From an uncultured Alphaproteobacteria bacterium (lineage in GTDB: Bacteria; Pseudomonadota; Alphaproteobacteria; HIMB59; GCA-002718135), in the NCBI GenBank assembly GCA_902570155.1, contig CACFXU010000001.1, positions 233,360-297,359 on the forward strand: a stretch of DNA of 64,000 nucleotides, read 5' to 3'. The notes beneath the pieces were generated by a model. The model ran no database searches. It was not told the origin of the DNA and was given only the letters and a program-made list of their open reading frames with translations. This document shows, one piece after another, positions 32,868 to 41,687 of this stretch. How positions within the stretch are numbered: position 1 is the first letter of the stretch; every line of letters begins with the position of its first letter. The position numbers and the translations under genes were made by a program.

Positions 32868-33489
32868 TATTTAATTTTTCGATAAAATTATTTATAATCC
32901 GATTATCTTTAATGCCAAGCTCTTTTTCCACTCCAGACGATAAATCTATTCCATAAGGATTTATATCAACAAGAATCTGTTGAATATTATTTATATTTAT
33001 TCCCCCAGACAAAAACCAAGGTTTATTAGTTTTCAAATTTTTTAATATATTCCAATCAAAACTCTTTGAATTACCACCAGGTAATTCATTTTTTTTCGGC
33101 TTATAGTCAAATAAAAAATAATCAGCTGTTTGGTAATTATTAATTTTTTTTAAGTCATCTTCTTCACTTATAGAAATTGATTTTATTATTTGGACTCCTA
33201 ATCTTTTTAAATTTTTAATGTATAATTCATCCTCTGATCCATGTAATTGTACGTATTTTAGATTCACAAATTTTATTATTTGTTCCAATTCATTAATGTC
33301 TTTATTTACAAATACTCCAATACCCTTGATATTTAATTTTTCTGAAATTTTATTAAGTTTATTTGCATTTTCAATTGTTATATTTCTTGGACTTTTAGGA
33401 TAAAAAATCATTCCAAAAAAATCGATACTATTATTTTCACAACATTTAAGTGTGTCTTGATTTTGAATTCCACAAATTTTAATAATCAT
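32860..33489 (-). CDS. trpF: Phosphoribosylanthranilate isomerase
   Basis: Third step of tryptophan synthesis. It has 209 residues and the TIM-barrel pattern: [12 protein letters not shown] with the catalytic Cys near the start, VQLHGSE (about 82), [11 protein letters not shown] and SGGININNI with the phosphate-binding glycines. The catalytic Asp lies in GIDLSSGVE. It abuts pyrF without a gap and overlaps trpB by 8 bp. Other trp genes (E, G, D, C) are not in the window. Confidence 0.95.
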   Translation of the reverse strand: MIIKICGIQNQDTLKCCENNSIDFFGMIFYPKSPRNITIENANKLNKISEKLNIKGIGVFVNKDINELEQIIKFVNLKYVQLHGSEDELYIKNLKRLGVQIIKSISISEEDDLKKINNYQTADYFLFDYKPKKNELPGGNSKSFDWNILKNLKTNKPWFLSGGININNIQQILVDINPYGIDLSSGVEKELGIKDNRIINNFIEKLNNA

Positions 33490-34173
33490 TTATGATAATG
33501 TATCATTAATTTCTTTTAATGTTTTTAGAGGATTTTTTGATTTTGTAATTGGTCTGCCTATAACTAAATAATTAGCACCCATTTTTATCGCTTTTTCAGG
33601 AGTCTCAATTCTTTTTTGATCATCACTCTTAATTTTACTTTTTAGCCTTATTCCTGGGGTAACAATTATAAAATTTTTTCCAGTTGCTTTTCTTATAACT
33701 GCAATTTCCTTTGGACTACAAACAATACCGTCTAAACCATTTTTTTTTGCAAATTTTGAAAATTTTTTTACAAGAAAAGATATATTCTTTTGATTATAAA
33801 ATTTATTTGTTTGCTTTGAATCCATACTAGTCAGAATAGATACTCCAAGAATTTTTGTAAATTTTTTGTCTTTTACAGAAGACTTCATCATCTCATCTCC
33901 ACCTGAAATGTGAATTGTAGTAAGAATTGGTTTAATTTTATTTAGAGCTTCAAGGCCATTTTTGACTGTATTAGGAATATCATGTAATTTTAAATCTAAA
34001 AATATCTTAGGACAAATAGAATAAATTTTTTTGTAACCAATTAAGCCAAAGTTAAAAAAAAATTGATATCCAATTTTAAATGCGTAAACATCTTTCTTGA
34101 GGGATTTAACTAGTTTTTCTATTTCACTGAAATTATTACTATCCAAAGCAACAATTATTTTTTTAGACTGCAT
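33490..34173 (-). CDS. pyrF: Orotidine 5'-phosphate decarboxylase
   Basis: Last step of UMP synthesis. It has 227 residues of the bacterial PyrF type: IVALDSNN at the start, KIGYQFFFNFG (about 33), the catalytic block DLKLHDIPNTV (about 60-70) with its Lys/Asp charge network, and VTPGIRLKS near 172. It overlaps ihfB by 11 bp. It is joined to trpF, as commonly seen in alphaproteobacteria. Confidence 0.96.
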   Translation of the reverse strand: MQSKKIIVALDSNNFSEIEKLVKSLKKDVYAFKIGYQFFFNFGLIGYKKIYSICPKIFLDLKLHDIPNTVKNGLEALNKIKPILTTIHISGGDEMMKSSVKDKKFTKILGVSILTSMDSKQTNKFYNQKNISFLVKKFSKFAKKNGLDGIVCSPKEIAVIRKATGKNFIIVTPGIRLKSKIKSDDQKRIETPEKAIKMGANYLVIGRPITKSKNPLKTLKEINDTLS

Positions 34174-34471
34174 CTTCTGTATTTGTAACAGGTAAATTAT
34201 TTATTTTTTGATGTAATATTTTTCCAATTTTAAAATGTAATTTGTAACTTTGATTTTTAAATAATTTTTGATTAGTTTTTGGATTTCTTACAAATTTTTC
34301 TTTATTAACTTTTCTAGTAAATGTTCCAAAACCTCTTATTTCAATATTTTGTCCATTTCTCAGCGATTTTGTTATTTTTTTGATAAAAATATTAAATAAT
34401 TGTTCAATGTCATTATCACTTAGGTTGCCATGTTTTTTTTGTAATTTTTCTAGGATTTGTGATTTTAACAT
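34163..34471 (-). CDS. ihfB: Integration host factor beta subunit
   Basis: DNA-bending nucleoid protein of the HU/IHF family that forms a heterodimer with IhfA. It has 102 residues with EIRGFGTFTRKVNKEKFVRN (about 44-63), containing the family signature and the proline-free variant of the DNA-intercalating arm. Position behind rpsA and the N-terminus MLKSQILEKL point to IHF-beta rather than HU. Gap to rpsA is 5 bp, the largest within this run. Confidence 0.9.
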   Translation of the reverse strand: MLKSQILEKLQKKHGNLSDNDIEQLFNIFIKKITKSLRNGQNIEIRGFGTFTRKVNKEKFVRNPKTNQKLFKNQSYKLHFKIGKILHQKINNLPVTNTEDAV

Positions 34472-34476
34472 TAATC

Positions 34477-36177
34477 CTATTTTTTCAAGACTGATCCAAG
34501 GATATCACCTAAAGAAGCGCCAGATGCACTAGACCCATATTTAGATAAGGCCTCTTTTTCATCTCGAATTTCAAGCTCTTTGATTGAAAGATTTAATGTC
34601 CTACTCTTCGAGTCTATAGATAAAATTATTGAGTCTATATTTTCTTCTAAAGCAAAACGCTCAATTTTGTTCTCACTTTTATCACTAGATAAGTTTGATT
34701 TTTTAATAAAGCCAAAGACTTGCTTTTCTTTGCTTAGTTCGATTTTTAAACCTTTTTCATCAACATTTATAATTTTACCGGTTACTTTTGAATTTAATGG
34801 ATTAGCCTCAATGAACTCTTGTACTGGATCATTTTCTAGATGTTTAATCCCTAAGCTGATCCTTTCCTTTTCAGCATTGATATCTAATATTTTCACTTTT
34901 ACCTTTTCACCTTTTTTAAAGTTTTTCAGTATCGTATCACACTCTTTTTCATCCCAGCTCAAATCTGAAATGTGGACCATTCCATCAATTTCATCAAGAA
35001 CTTTAACAAAAATACCAAAATCAACTATATTTACGATTTCTGTTTCAAAAGAATCATTAATTTTAAAATCTTCTTTAAGTTTAATCCAAGGATTTTCTTT
35101 AATTTGTTTTAAGCTACAATTTATTCTCTTTTTTTCATCATCAATATCAATAACCATCACTTCAATATCTTGATTTTGATTGAGTATTTTTGAAGGATGT
35201 GGAGGTTTCTTTAACCAACTAAGCTCATTTATCGAAATTACTCCATCATACTGATTATCTATAATAATAAATACATTATTATCATTCATATTTATTACTT
35301 TGCCAATAATTCTATCGTTGGCTTTTATGTTATCTTTTACGTTATCCCATGGATTATCAGTTAATTGTTTAATTCCAAGGCTTAATCTTGATAATTCTTC
35401 ATCAAACTTTAAAACTTTAACTTTTATATTTGTATTGAGTTCCAGTATTTCTGAAGGAGAATTAATTTTAGTCCAAGATATGTCTGTAACGTGGACAAGT
35501 CCATCTATACCCCCAAGATCAATAAAAGCTCCATAATCAGTAATATTCTTAACCTTACCCTCGATAATTGATCCTTCTTTTATATTTTTTAGAAGTTCCG
35601 ATCTTTGCTCTTTTAATTCATTCTCTGTTATTGCTTTTCTTGAAACAACTATATTACCTCTATATTTGTCCATCTTCAAAATAAGAAGCTCAAGAGGTTT
35701 ATTTAATAATTCTTTTGTGTCTTTAACAATTTGTCTAGTTTCAATTTGGCTACCAGGAAGAAATGCAACAACTCCATCTAAATCTACACTCAAACCACCT
35801 TTAACTCTATTAAATGGAATACCTGTTACTATTTTATTTTCATTAAAACTCTCTTGTAAATTATGCCATGCCTTTTGCTTTACAGCTTTTTCTCTCGATA
35901 ACAATGTTTCACCATTTGCATTATCAACATTTTCAATAAAAACTTCAATTTCATCTCCAACCTGAACTTCAGAACTTTGACCTGGTCTACTAAATTCGCT
36001 TAAAGGAATCCTGCCTTCACTTTTTAAACCAACATCAATGGTAACAATATCATTCTCAATCGAAACTATTTTACCAGATGTTATGCTTTTTTCTTTCGCT
36101 GAAGAGTTTTTAGAATAATCATTAATTAAGCTGTCGTATTGGGTATTAGATATTTTAGTGTTTAGTTCTTGACTCAT
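34477..36177 (-). CDS. rpsA: 30S ribosomal protein S1
   Basis: Binds mRNA leaders and helps initiation, especially on messages with weak Shine-Dalgarno sites, which are common here. It has 566 residues and six S1 repeats, with hallmark strings such as ITDYGAFIDLGGIDGLVHVTDIS for the third (about 206-228) and FGIFVKVLDEIDGMVHISDLS for the fifth. The length is typical of alphaproteobacteria. It is co-directional with cmk (1 bp gap) and ihfB, the widely conserved cmk-rpsA-ihfB order. Confidence 0.97.
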   Translation of the reverse strand: MSQELNTKISNTQYDSLINDYSKNSSAKEKSITSGKIVSIENDIVTIDVGLKSEGRIPLSEFSRPGQSSEVQVGDEIEVFIENVDNANGETLLSREKAVKQKAWHNLQESFNENKIVTGIPFNRVKGGLSVDLDGVVAFLPGSQIETRQIVKDTKELLNKPLELLILKMDKYRGNIVVSRKAITENELKEQRSELLKNIKEGSIIEGKVKNITDYGAFIDLGGIDGLVHVTDISWTKINSPSEILELNTNIKVKVLKFDEELSRLSLGIKQLTDNPWDNVKDNIKANDRIIGKVINMNDNNVFIIIDNQYDGVISINELSWLKKPPHPSKILNQNQDIEVMVIDIDDEKKRINCSLKQIKENPWIKLKEDFKINDSFETEIVNIVDFGIFVKVLDEIDGMVHISDLSWDEKECDTILKNFKKGEKVKVKILDINAEKERISLGIKHLENDPVQEFIEANPLNSKVTGKIINVDEKGLKIELSKEKQVFGFIKKSNLSSDKSENKIERFALEENIDSIILSIDSKSRTLNLSIKELEIRDEKEALSKYGSSASGASLGDILGSVLKK

Positions 36178-36178
36178 A

Positions 36179-36814
36179 CTAAAGTTTTTTTAACAACTTG
36201 TTTATTTGATCAGTCGTTTTCTTAAATTTACCTTCATTATTAATATGATAAGCATCTTTAGGGATTACTAAAGGTGAGTTTTTTCTATTTTTGTCTTTTT
36301 TATCTCTCAATTTTATATCCTTCAAAATTTTTGGGTATATAGACTTTTCACCACTATCAATCAACTGTTTATATCTCCTTTTTGCTCTTATTTCTGCATT
36401 TACGACAATAAATAGTTTTAAATCAGCATTTTTAAAAACGACTGACCCTATATCTCTTCCATCAATAACAAAACCTCGATAATTTTTATTTTTTTTGACA
36501 AAATTGTACTGCAGATTATTTATAAATTCCCTTATTGATTTATTAACTGCAATTATTGATGCAAAATTACCAATTTTCTGAGTTCTAATTTTTTTACTTT
36601 TTCGAAATGAAATATTACCAATTTCTCTTAATTTTTTTTTAATTTCATTAGAATTATTAATTTTTATTTTATCATTTAATAAAATTAATGCGAGTCTCCT
36701 ATATAGAATTCCTGAGTCTAGATGTTTTAAATTCCATTTTTTGCTAATATATTTTGAAATTTTTTCTTTGCCTGAAGCTGCAGGCCCGTCCACTGTTACA
36801 ATTAAGTTTTTCAA
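36179..36814 (-). CDS. cmk: Cytidylate kinase with an altered P-loop
   Basis: Phosphorylates CMP and dCMP. It has 211 residues. DSGILYRRLAL, VIDGRDIGSVVF and RAKRRYKQL match Cmk. The P-loop reads GPAASGKEKIS, where the family has GKGT, so the Gly and Thr after Lys are replaced by Glu and Lys. The reading frame is clean, so this is a real substitution in this sequence. The start is TTG, overlapping the aroA stop (TTGA). Context (aroA-cmk-rpsA) is classic and supports the assignment; catalytic competence is less certain. Confidence 0.92.
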   Translation of the reverse strand: MKNLIVTVDGPAASGKEKISKYISKKWNLKHLDSGILYRRLALILLNDKIKINNSNEIKKKLREIGNISFRKSKKIRTQKIGNFASIIAVNKSIREFINNLQYNFVKKNKNYRGFVIDGRDIGSVVFKNADLKLFIVVNAEIRAKRRYKQLIDSGEKSIYPKILKDIKLRDKKDKNRKNSPLVIPKDAYHINNEGKFKKTTDQINKLLKKL

Positions 36815-38109
36815 ATAATTCTTCCGCCCAGTTTATTAAATTCATTTTTAAAATTAGGGAAACTAGTTTTAATTGAATCAGAGTCATTTATTTTTAAAGC
36901 ACCTATTCTTGTGGCCATAACACAAAAAGCCATAGCAATTCTGTGATCAAAATCTGTCTGAATTATATTTGAATTAACTTCATATTTTTTAGATGGATAA
37001 ATAAACAAATCGTCGTTTTCAGTTTTACAATCCACCCCACACTTTTGTAAGTTTAACATAATTAATTTTAGCCTATCACTCTCTTTTACTCTTAATTCCT
37101 TTAGACCACGAAATATACTAGGTGAGCTGGCAAATGAAGCAGCTACAGCAAGAATGGGATATTCATCTATCATTAGATCTGCAATTTCAGGCCCTAGTTC
37201 ACAACCATTTAAATTGGTTGATAATACTTCAATATCACAAATGTTTTCATTATTACTTTTTCTATTATTAAGTAATTTAATTTTTGCTCCCATTTTCTCT
37301 AAAGCCAATAAAAAGCCATTTCTTGTTGGATTATTGTTAATATTTTTAAGAATTAATTTGGAGTTATTGTTAATTAATGCAGCAACAATAAAAAAAGCAC
37401 TACTGGAAAGATCATTTGGTACATCAATATTTTTAGAAACTAATTCATTTTTACCAATTATTTTAATTAATTTATTATCTTCATTTTTTCTAACTTCTAT
37501 TTTTGCTCCAAATGCTTCAAGCATGATTTCTGTGTGATCTCTTGTAATTTTATTTTCACTTATTGATGTTTCACCTTTTGTATTTAAACTTGCTAATAAT
37601 AATCCTGATTTAATTTGTGCTGATGGTATTTTTAAACTAATTTTAGTACATTTTAATTCTGAACCTTCAATTTTTAATGGTAATTTTCCATTTGAAGTTT
37701 TAATTCTTGCATTCATTTTATTTAACGGATCTGATATTCTCTTCATTGGTCTCTTTGATAAAGAGTTGTCACCTATTAAAATAGTGTCAAATTTTTGAGA
37801 TGATAATAGGCCAGTCAGCAATCTCGCACTAGTACCTGAATTGCCAAGATAGATTTTATTTTTTGGTTTTTTTAAGGAATTTAAACCATTTCCAAAAATA
37901 ATAAGTTTTTTATTGTTTTCCTCAACTTTAACACCCATTGCTTTAAAAGCATTGAGAGTGTGCAAAACATCCTCTGATTTGAGAATATTATTAATTTCAC
38001 AAACACCATTTGAAATTGATGGAATTATAATTGATCTGTGAGATATTGATTTATCTCCAGGTATATTTGCATAACCATTTATACCTTTAGATATTGAATA
38101 ACTTATCAT
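36811..38109 (-). CDS. aroA: 3-phosphoshikimate 1-carboxyvinyltransferase (EPSP synthase)
   Basis: Shikimate-pathway enzyme that joins PEP to shikimate 3-phosphate. It has 432 residues: PGDKSISHR (about 17-25) for phosphate binding, LGNSGTSARLLTGL (about 87) for PEP, and ESDRLKLI and DHRIAMAF near the C-terminus. It abuts lptB without a gap and overlaps cmk by four bases. NSGTSAR has Ala at the position relevant to class II, glyphosate-tolerant enzymes; the class is not asserted. Confidence 0.96.
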   Translation of the reverse strand: MISYSISKGINGYANIPGDKSISHRSIIIPSISNGVCEINNILKSEDVLHTLNAFKAMGVKVEENNKKLIIFGNGLNSLKKPKNKIYLGNSGTSARLLTGLLSSQKFDTILIGDNSLSKRPMKRISDPLNKMNARIKTSNGKLPLKIEGSELKCTKISLKIPSAQIKSGLLLASLNTKGETSISENKITRDHTEIMLEAFGAKIEVRKNEDNKLIKIIGKNELVSKNIDVPNDLSSSAFFIVAALINNNSKLILKNINNNPTRNGFLLALEKMGAKIKLLNNRKSNNENICDIEVLSTNLNGCELGPEIADLMIDEYPILAVAASFASSPSIFRGLKELRVKESDRLKLIMLNLQKCGVDCKTENDDLFIYPSKKYEVNSNIIQTDFDHRIAMAFCVMATRIGALKINDSDSIKTSFPNFKNEFNKLGGRII

Positions 38110-38856
38110 TTATAGTGTGAAGTTAGAACCTAAATAAAACTTCTTAATTTTCTCGTCATTTACTGCGGACAAAGGATCACCTGAATAAAATATTGCACCT
38201 TCATTAACGATATATACCTTATCAACTATTTTAAGTGTTTCTCTAACATTATGATCAGTTATTAAAATACCAATATCTCTCTCTTTTAATTTTTTTATAA
38301 TAGTTTTAATTTCTTCTATTGATACTGGATCAATACCTGTAAGTGGTTCATCTAATAATAGATATTTTGGATTTGTAGCTAAAGTTCTTGCAATTTCTAA
38401 TCTTCTTCTTTCTCCTCCAGAAAGTACAACAGATTTGGATTTTTTTACATGATTAATATCAAATTCGTTAAGTAAGTTCTGTAAAATAATATTTTGTTTA
38501 TTTTTATCCTTTTCTTTTGTTTCAATTATAGACAATAAATTATCTTCCACACTCATACCCCTAAAAATTGAGGCTTCTTGAGGAAGATAACTTATACCAA
38601 GCTTACCTCTGAGGTATATTGGAAGGTTAGATACATCTAATTTGTCTAACGTAATACTTCCAGTATCTGGCTTTACTAATCCAACAATTATATAAAATGT
38701 TGTTGTTTTTCCTGCTCCATTAGGCCCTAATAATCCAACTATCTCTCTTCTATTAATTGATATACTAATATCTCTTACAACCTTCTTATTTCCATAAGTT
38801 TTAGAAATTTTATTTATTAATAGTCCGTTATCTAGAACTTTAAATTTATTATTCAT
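38110..38856 (-). CDS. lptB: LPS export ABC transporter ATP-binding protein LptB
   Basis: Energises extraction of lipopolysaccharide from the inner membrane through LptFG. It has 248 residues: Walker A GPNGAGKTTT (about 43-52), Q-loop YLPQEASIFRGM, signature LSGGERRRLEIARTL and Walker B LLLDEPLTGIDP, all highly typical of LptB. It overlaps lptA by 8 bp. In many alphaproteobacteria rpoN, hpf and ptsN follow; here aroA follows at once. Confidence 0.97.
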   Translation of the reverse strand: MNNKFKVLDNGLLINKISKTYGNKKVVRDISISINRREIVGLLGPNGAGKTTTFYIIVGLVKPDTGSITLDKLDVSNLPIYLRGKLGISYLPQEASIFRGMSVEDNLLSIIETKEKDKNKQNIILQNLLNEFDINHVKKSKSVVLSGGERRRLEIARTLATNPKYLLLDEPLTGIDPVSIEEIKTIIKKLKERDIGILITDHNVRETLKIVDKVYIVNEGAIFYSGDPLSAVNDEKIKKFYLGSNFTL

Positions 38857-39610
38857 TATTTTGAATTACTACTTTAACTTTAGTATCGTTATTTGATTTA
38901 ATTTTATATGAATTATTTTTAGTATCAAGAGTTCCGTAATCGCCTGATATTTTTTCACTATTACGTATTATAATAACATCATCTATTAGCTCTATAATTG
39001 AAGTTTTATTGTCAAAGTTTATTTTCTTTGCGTACATTTCTGTATTATTATTTTTTATGTATGACTCTCTCTCATCAACAATATTTAATAGAATTATTTC
39101 TTTTTTATCTTCATTATTTGAAAATTTCCCATGAATTTTTTCAGATTTAATAAATATACTATCATTGCTTAATATGGAATTTGGACCTTCTAATTTAAAA
39201 TCACCATTTAGATTATTGACTTCTATAAAACCATCTGAATACATCTCAATATCTTCAGTAATTAATTGTGATTTTTCTCCATCTACTCTTAATTTTTCAA
39301 TTTTAACTTCAAATTTTAATTTCTGGCTTCTACTGCTCAATCTAAACTTCAAAGAATTAAAATTTACATCTCCTTTTGCATTCAGTTCAGTAATGTCATA
39401 AAGACTTGTATCAAAATAAATTTTTACATCTTTTGCGTTTAAGTTAAAATTATCAGATGAAATCTTAACGTTTTTTTTTAATAAATAATATTTCTCATCT
39501 TGAAATACTTCAATGCCATCTTCTGTTGTAATCTCTGTTTCGCCGTTTTCTCTTGCTATAGCATTAAAAGAAAATAGAATTACTATTGCTATCTTAAAAA
39601 TTATTCTCAT
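38849..39610 (-). CDS. lptA: LPS transport periplasmic bridge protein LptA
   Basis: Periplasmic beta-jellyroll protein that carries LPS between the membranes. It has 253 residues, somewhat longer than the usual 170-200. The N-terminus MRIIFKIAIVILFSFNAIA is a clear signal peptide with cleavage near residue 19. The rest is rich in short beta-type repeats with many Asn, Asp and Lys, as expected for the OstA fold. Identification relies on position between lptC and lptB plus fold character, as the family is poorly conserved. Confidence 0.86.
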   Translation of the reverse strand: MRIIFKIAIVILFSFNAIARENGETEITTEDGIEVFQDEKYYLLKKNVKISSDNFNLNAKDVKIYFDTSLYDITELNAKGDVNFNSLKFRLSSRSQKLKFEVKIEKLRVDGEKSQLITEDIEMYSDGFIEVNNLNGDFKLEGPNSILSNDSIFIKSEKIHGKFSNNEDKKEIILLNIVDERESYIKNNNTEMYAKKINFDNKTSIIELIDDVIIIRNSEKISGDYGTLDTKNNSYKIKSNNDTKVKVVIQNNE

Positions 39611-40056
39611 TTTAAAACTATTAAAGAATTCCCATAAAATATTATCTTTTTTCCATTATCATAAATATTAAAACCATCTGAAGAGATAGTAGTATTTTTT
39701 GATTTGAATATAGATTTCGATCTACTTTCAGCAGTTTGTTTATTTCTATCAAAAACTACTTTATCGGTTTCAATACTAAAGTCATTTGATTTGAACTTGA
39801 CTTTTTTATTTAATAAAATTTTATCGTTATTTAAAAAATTACCCTCTTTTGCTGTTATATGTATTTTTTTTGAGTCATTACTTATAGCAAACTTCGGCTC
39901 AGAAATATCTATATTTGATAAATTATTTTGGATAACACTTAAATTAATATTTTTAATACTAATTTGTTTTGAGAATATTATCACTATAAAGGTTAAAGCT
40001 ACAGAAATACCAAGCAAAAAAATTATATTTCTATTAATATGTAAAAAGAAATTCAA
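39607..40056 (-). CDS. lptC: LPS export protein LptC
   Basis: Bitopic inner-membrane protein linking LptB2FG to LptA. It has 149 residues, shorter than the typical 190. There is one membrane span near residues 10-30 (IIFLLGISVALTFIVIIF), then a periplasmic OstA-like domain. It overlaps lptA as ATGA and lies 1 bp after kdsD. The lptC-lptA-lptB order behind a KdsD/KpsF isomerase is a hallmark arrangement, and supports the call more than sequence does. Confidence 0.83.
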   Translation of the reverse strand: MNFFLHINRNIIFLLGISVALTFIVIIFSKQISIKNINLSVIQNNLSNIDISEPKFAISNDSKKIHITAKEGNFLNNDKILLNKKVKFKSNDFSIETDKVVFDRNKQTAESRSKSIFKSKNTTISSDGFNIYDNGKKIIFYGNSLIVLK

Positions 40057-40057
40057 T

Positions 40058-41017
40058 TTAACTCGTCAATCTCAGTAAATCATGAATATGAACTATTCCT
40101 AATGGAACTTTTTTATCACAAATAAATAAACTCGTTATTTTTTTTGTATTCATCAAATTTATTGCTTCACCAACTAACATGTTCTTATTTGCAAGTGTTG
40201 GGTTTTTCGTCATTATTTCAGATGCTTTTTTTTCAAATAATTTAGAATTCAATTTTCTTCTCAAATCACCATCGGTTATAATTCCAACAATCTGTTTGCT
40301 TTTATTAACTACCCCAACACACCCAAAACTTTTTTGTGTCATAGTTAATAAAGCCTTAGACATTTTTTCATCTAATTTTGCAAGAGGGAGTTTATCTTTA
40401 ATATGCATTACTTCATTTAAGTTTTTAAGATCTTTTCCAAGATTTCCTCCTGGATGTAGGTTTTTAAATTCTTTACTTTTAAAGCCCCTTAATTCTAATA
40501 AAGCAATTGCAATACAATCTCCAATGATCATTGCCATAGAGGTAGAACTGGTAGGTGCTAAGTTTAAAGGACAGGCTTCTTTTGGCTTTTTATATAAAAT
40601 ACCTACGGAGGAATTTTTATGAAGACTACTTTTTGAATTACTGGTTATACTTATTAACCTAATATTAAATCTTTTAGTAAATTGAATAATATTGTTTAAT
40701 TCTGATGTTTCTCCAGAATTTGAAATTGCAACAACACAATCCTCTTTTTTAATACTTCCTAAATCACCATGACTTGCTTCTGTTGCGTGAATAAAATAAG
40801 ATGGTGTGCCAGTTGATGTAAGAGTTGCTGATATTTTGTTGCCAATATGAGCACTTTTACCAACACCAGTAATAACAATTTTACCTTTGGTGTTAAAAAT
40901 AAAATTTACTGCCTTACAAAAATTGATATTAAAAGTAGATTTTAAATTTTTAATACTGCTTAATTCTCTATTCAGCGTTCTTTTTGCACTACTAATTATT
41001 TTGTAATTATTTTTCAT
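40058..41017 (-). CDS. kdsD: Arabinose-5-phosphate isomerase (KdsD/KpsF)
   Basis: Converts ribulose 5-phosphate to arabinose 5-phosphate for Kdo, the inner sugar of LPS. It has 319 residues: SIS domain with KIVITGVGKSAHIGNKISAT (about 45-64), HATEASHGDLGSI and ISNSGET, followed by two CBS domains (about 205-319) containing IVGIITDGDLRRKL. Position next to the lpt genes fits LPS precursor supply. It shares a base with the rnd stop. Confidence 0.94.
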   Translation of the reverse strand: MKNNYKIISSAKRTLNRELSSIKNLKSTFNINFCKAVNFIFNTKGKIVITGVGKSAHIGNKISATLTSTGTPSYFIHATEASHGDLGSIKKEDCVVAISNSGETSELNNIIQFTKRFNIRLISITSNSKSSLHKNSSVGILYKKPKEACPLNLAPTSSTSMAMIIGDCIAIALLELRGFKSKEFKNLHPGGNLGKDLKNLNEVMHIKDKLPLAKLDEKMSKALLTMTQKSFGCVGVVNKSKQIVGIITDGDLRRKLNSKLFEKKASEIMTKNPTLANKNMLVGEAINLMNTKKITSLFICDKKVPLGIVHIHDLLRLTS

Positions 41018-41625
41018 TAATGCTTAAATATATCTTGTTCGGACCAACCATTTATATCTAAATCTGTTCTATATTGAATGAAATCAAAACAAGCATTAGC
41101 TAATTTGACTCTGTTTTCTCTTAATAACATTTTATCAAGCTTATCTTTTATTTTATGCAGATATAAAACGTCAGTAGCAGCATATCTTTGTTGCTCCTTA
41201 CTTAAATCACCACCCCAGTCAGAAGATTGTTCAGTTTTTGAAATCGATTTTCCTAATAATTCACTACATAGATCCTTGTATCCATGTTTATCAGTGTAAG
41301 TTCTAACTAATTTTGATGCAATCTTTGTACAGTAAATATTTTTTATATCAATTTTAAAGTTATATTTGAATACGGCTACATCAAATCTTGCATAATGAAA
41401 GATTTTTTGAATTTTGTTATTTTTTAGAATCTTGATTAAATTGACTGGCTTTTGAAAAAATAAATTTATTTTTACTAAGTGGCACGTTTCATCACCATTA
41501 GATATTTGAACCAAACATAATTTGTCCCTTTTTGGATTTAAGCCCATTGTTTCACTATCTAATGCAATAATATTAGCAGCTTTAAAACTTTCTGGCAGAT
41601 CTCCATTGTAGAAATTTATTTTCAT
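41017..41625 (-). CDS. rnd: Short RNase D-type 3'-5' exonuclease
   Basis: DEDDy exoribonuclease likely trimming tRNA or other RNA 3' ends. It has 202 residues, only the catalytic domain. Exo I is ALDSETMGL (about 21-29), exo II HYARFDVAVF (about 75-84) and exo III YAATDVLYLHKI (about 148-159) with the Tyr. The HRDC domains of E. coli RNase D are absent, as in other alphaproteobacterial short forms. It is the first gene of the 15-gene run ending at folC and is 62 bp from the divergent NDUFA9-like gene. Confidence 0.9.
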   Translation of the reverse strand: MKINFYNGDLPESFKAANIIALDSETMGLNPKRDKLCLVQISNGDETCHLVKINLFFQKPVNLIKILKNNKIQKIFHYARFDVAVFKYNFKIDIKNIYCTKIASKLVRTYTDKHGYKDLCSELLGKSISKTEQSSDWGGDLSKEQQRYAATDVLYLHKIKDKLDKMLLRENRVKLANACFDFIQYRTDLDINGWSEQDIFKH

Positions 41626-41687
41626 TTTGATTTTATTACCTGTATAATTTATATTTTTCCTCTATATCACTTATTTAATTAAAGGTC

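Noticed and set aside
34580-35965. Plus-strand ORFs opposite rpsA
   Set aside because: Low-complexity Ser/Phe/Ile-rich translations that mirror the S1 repeats; antisense shadows of a certain gene.
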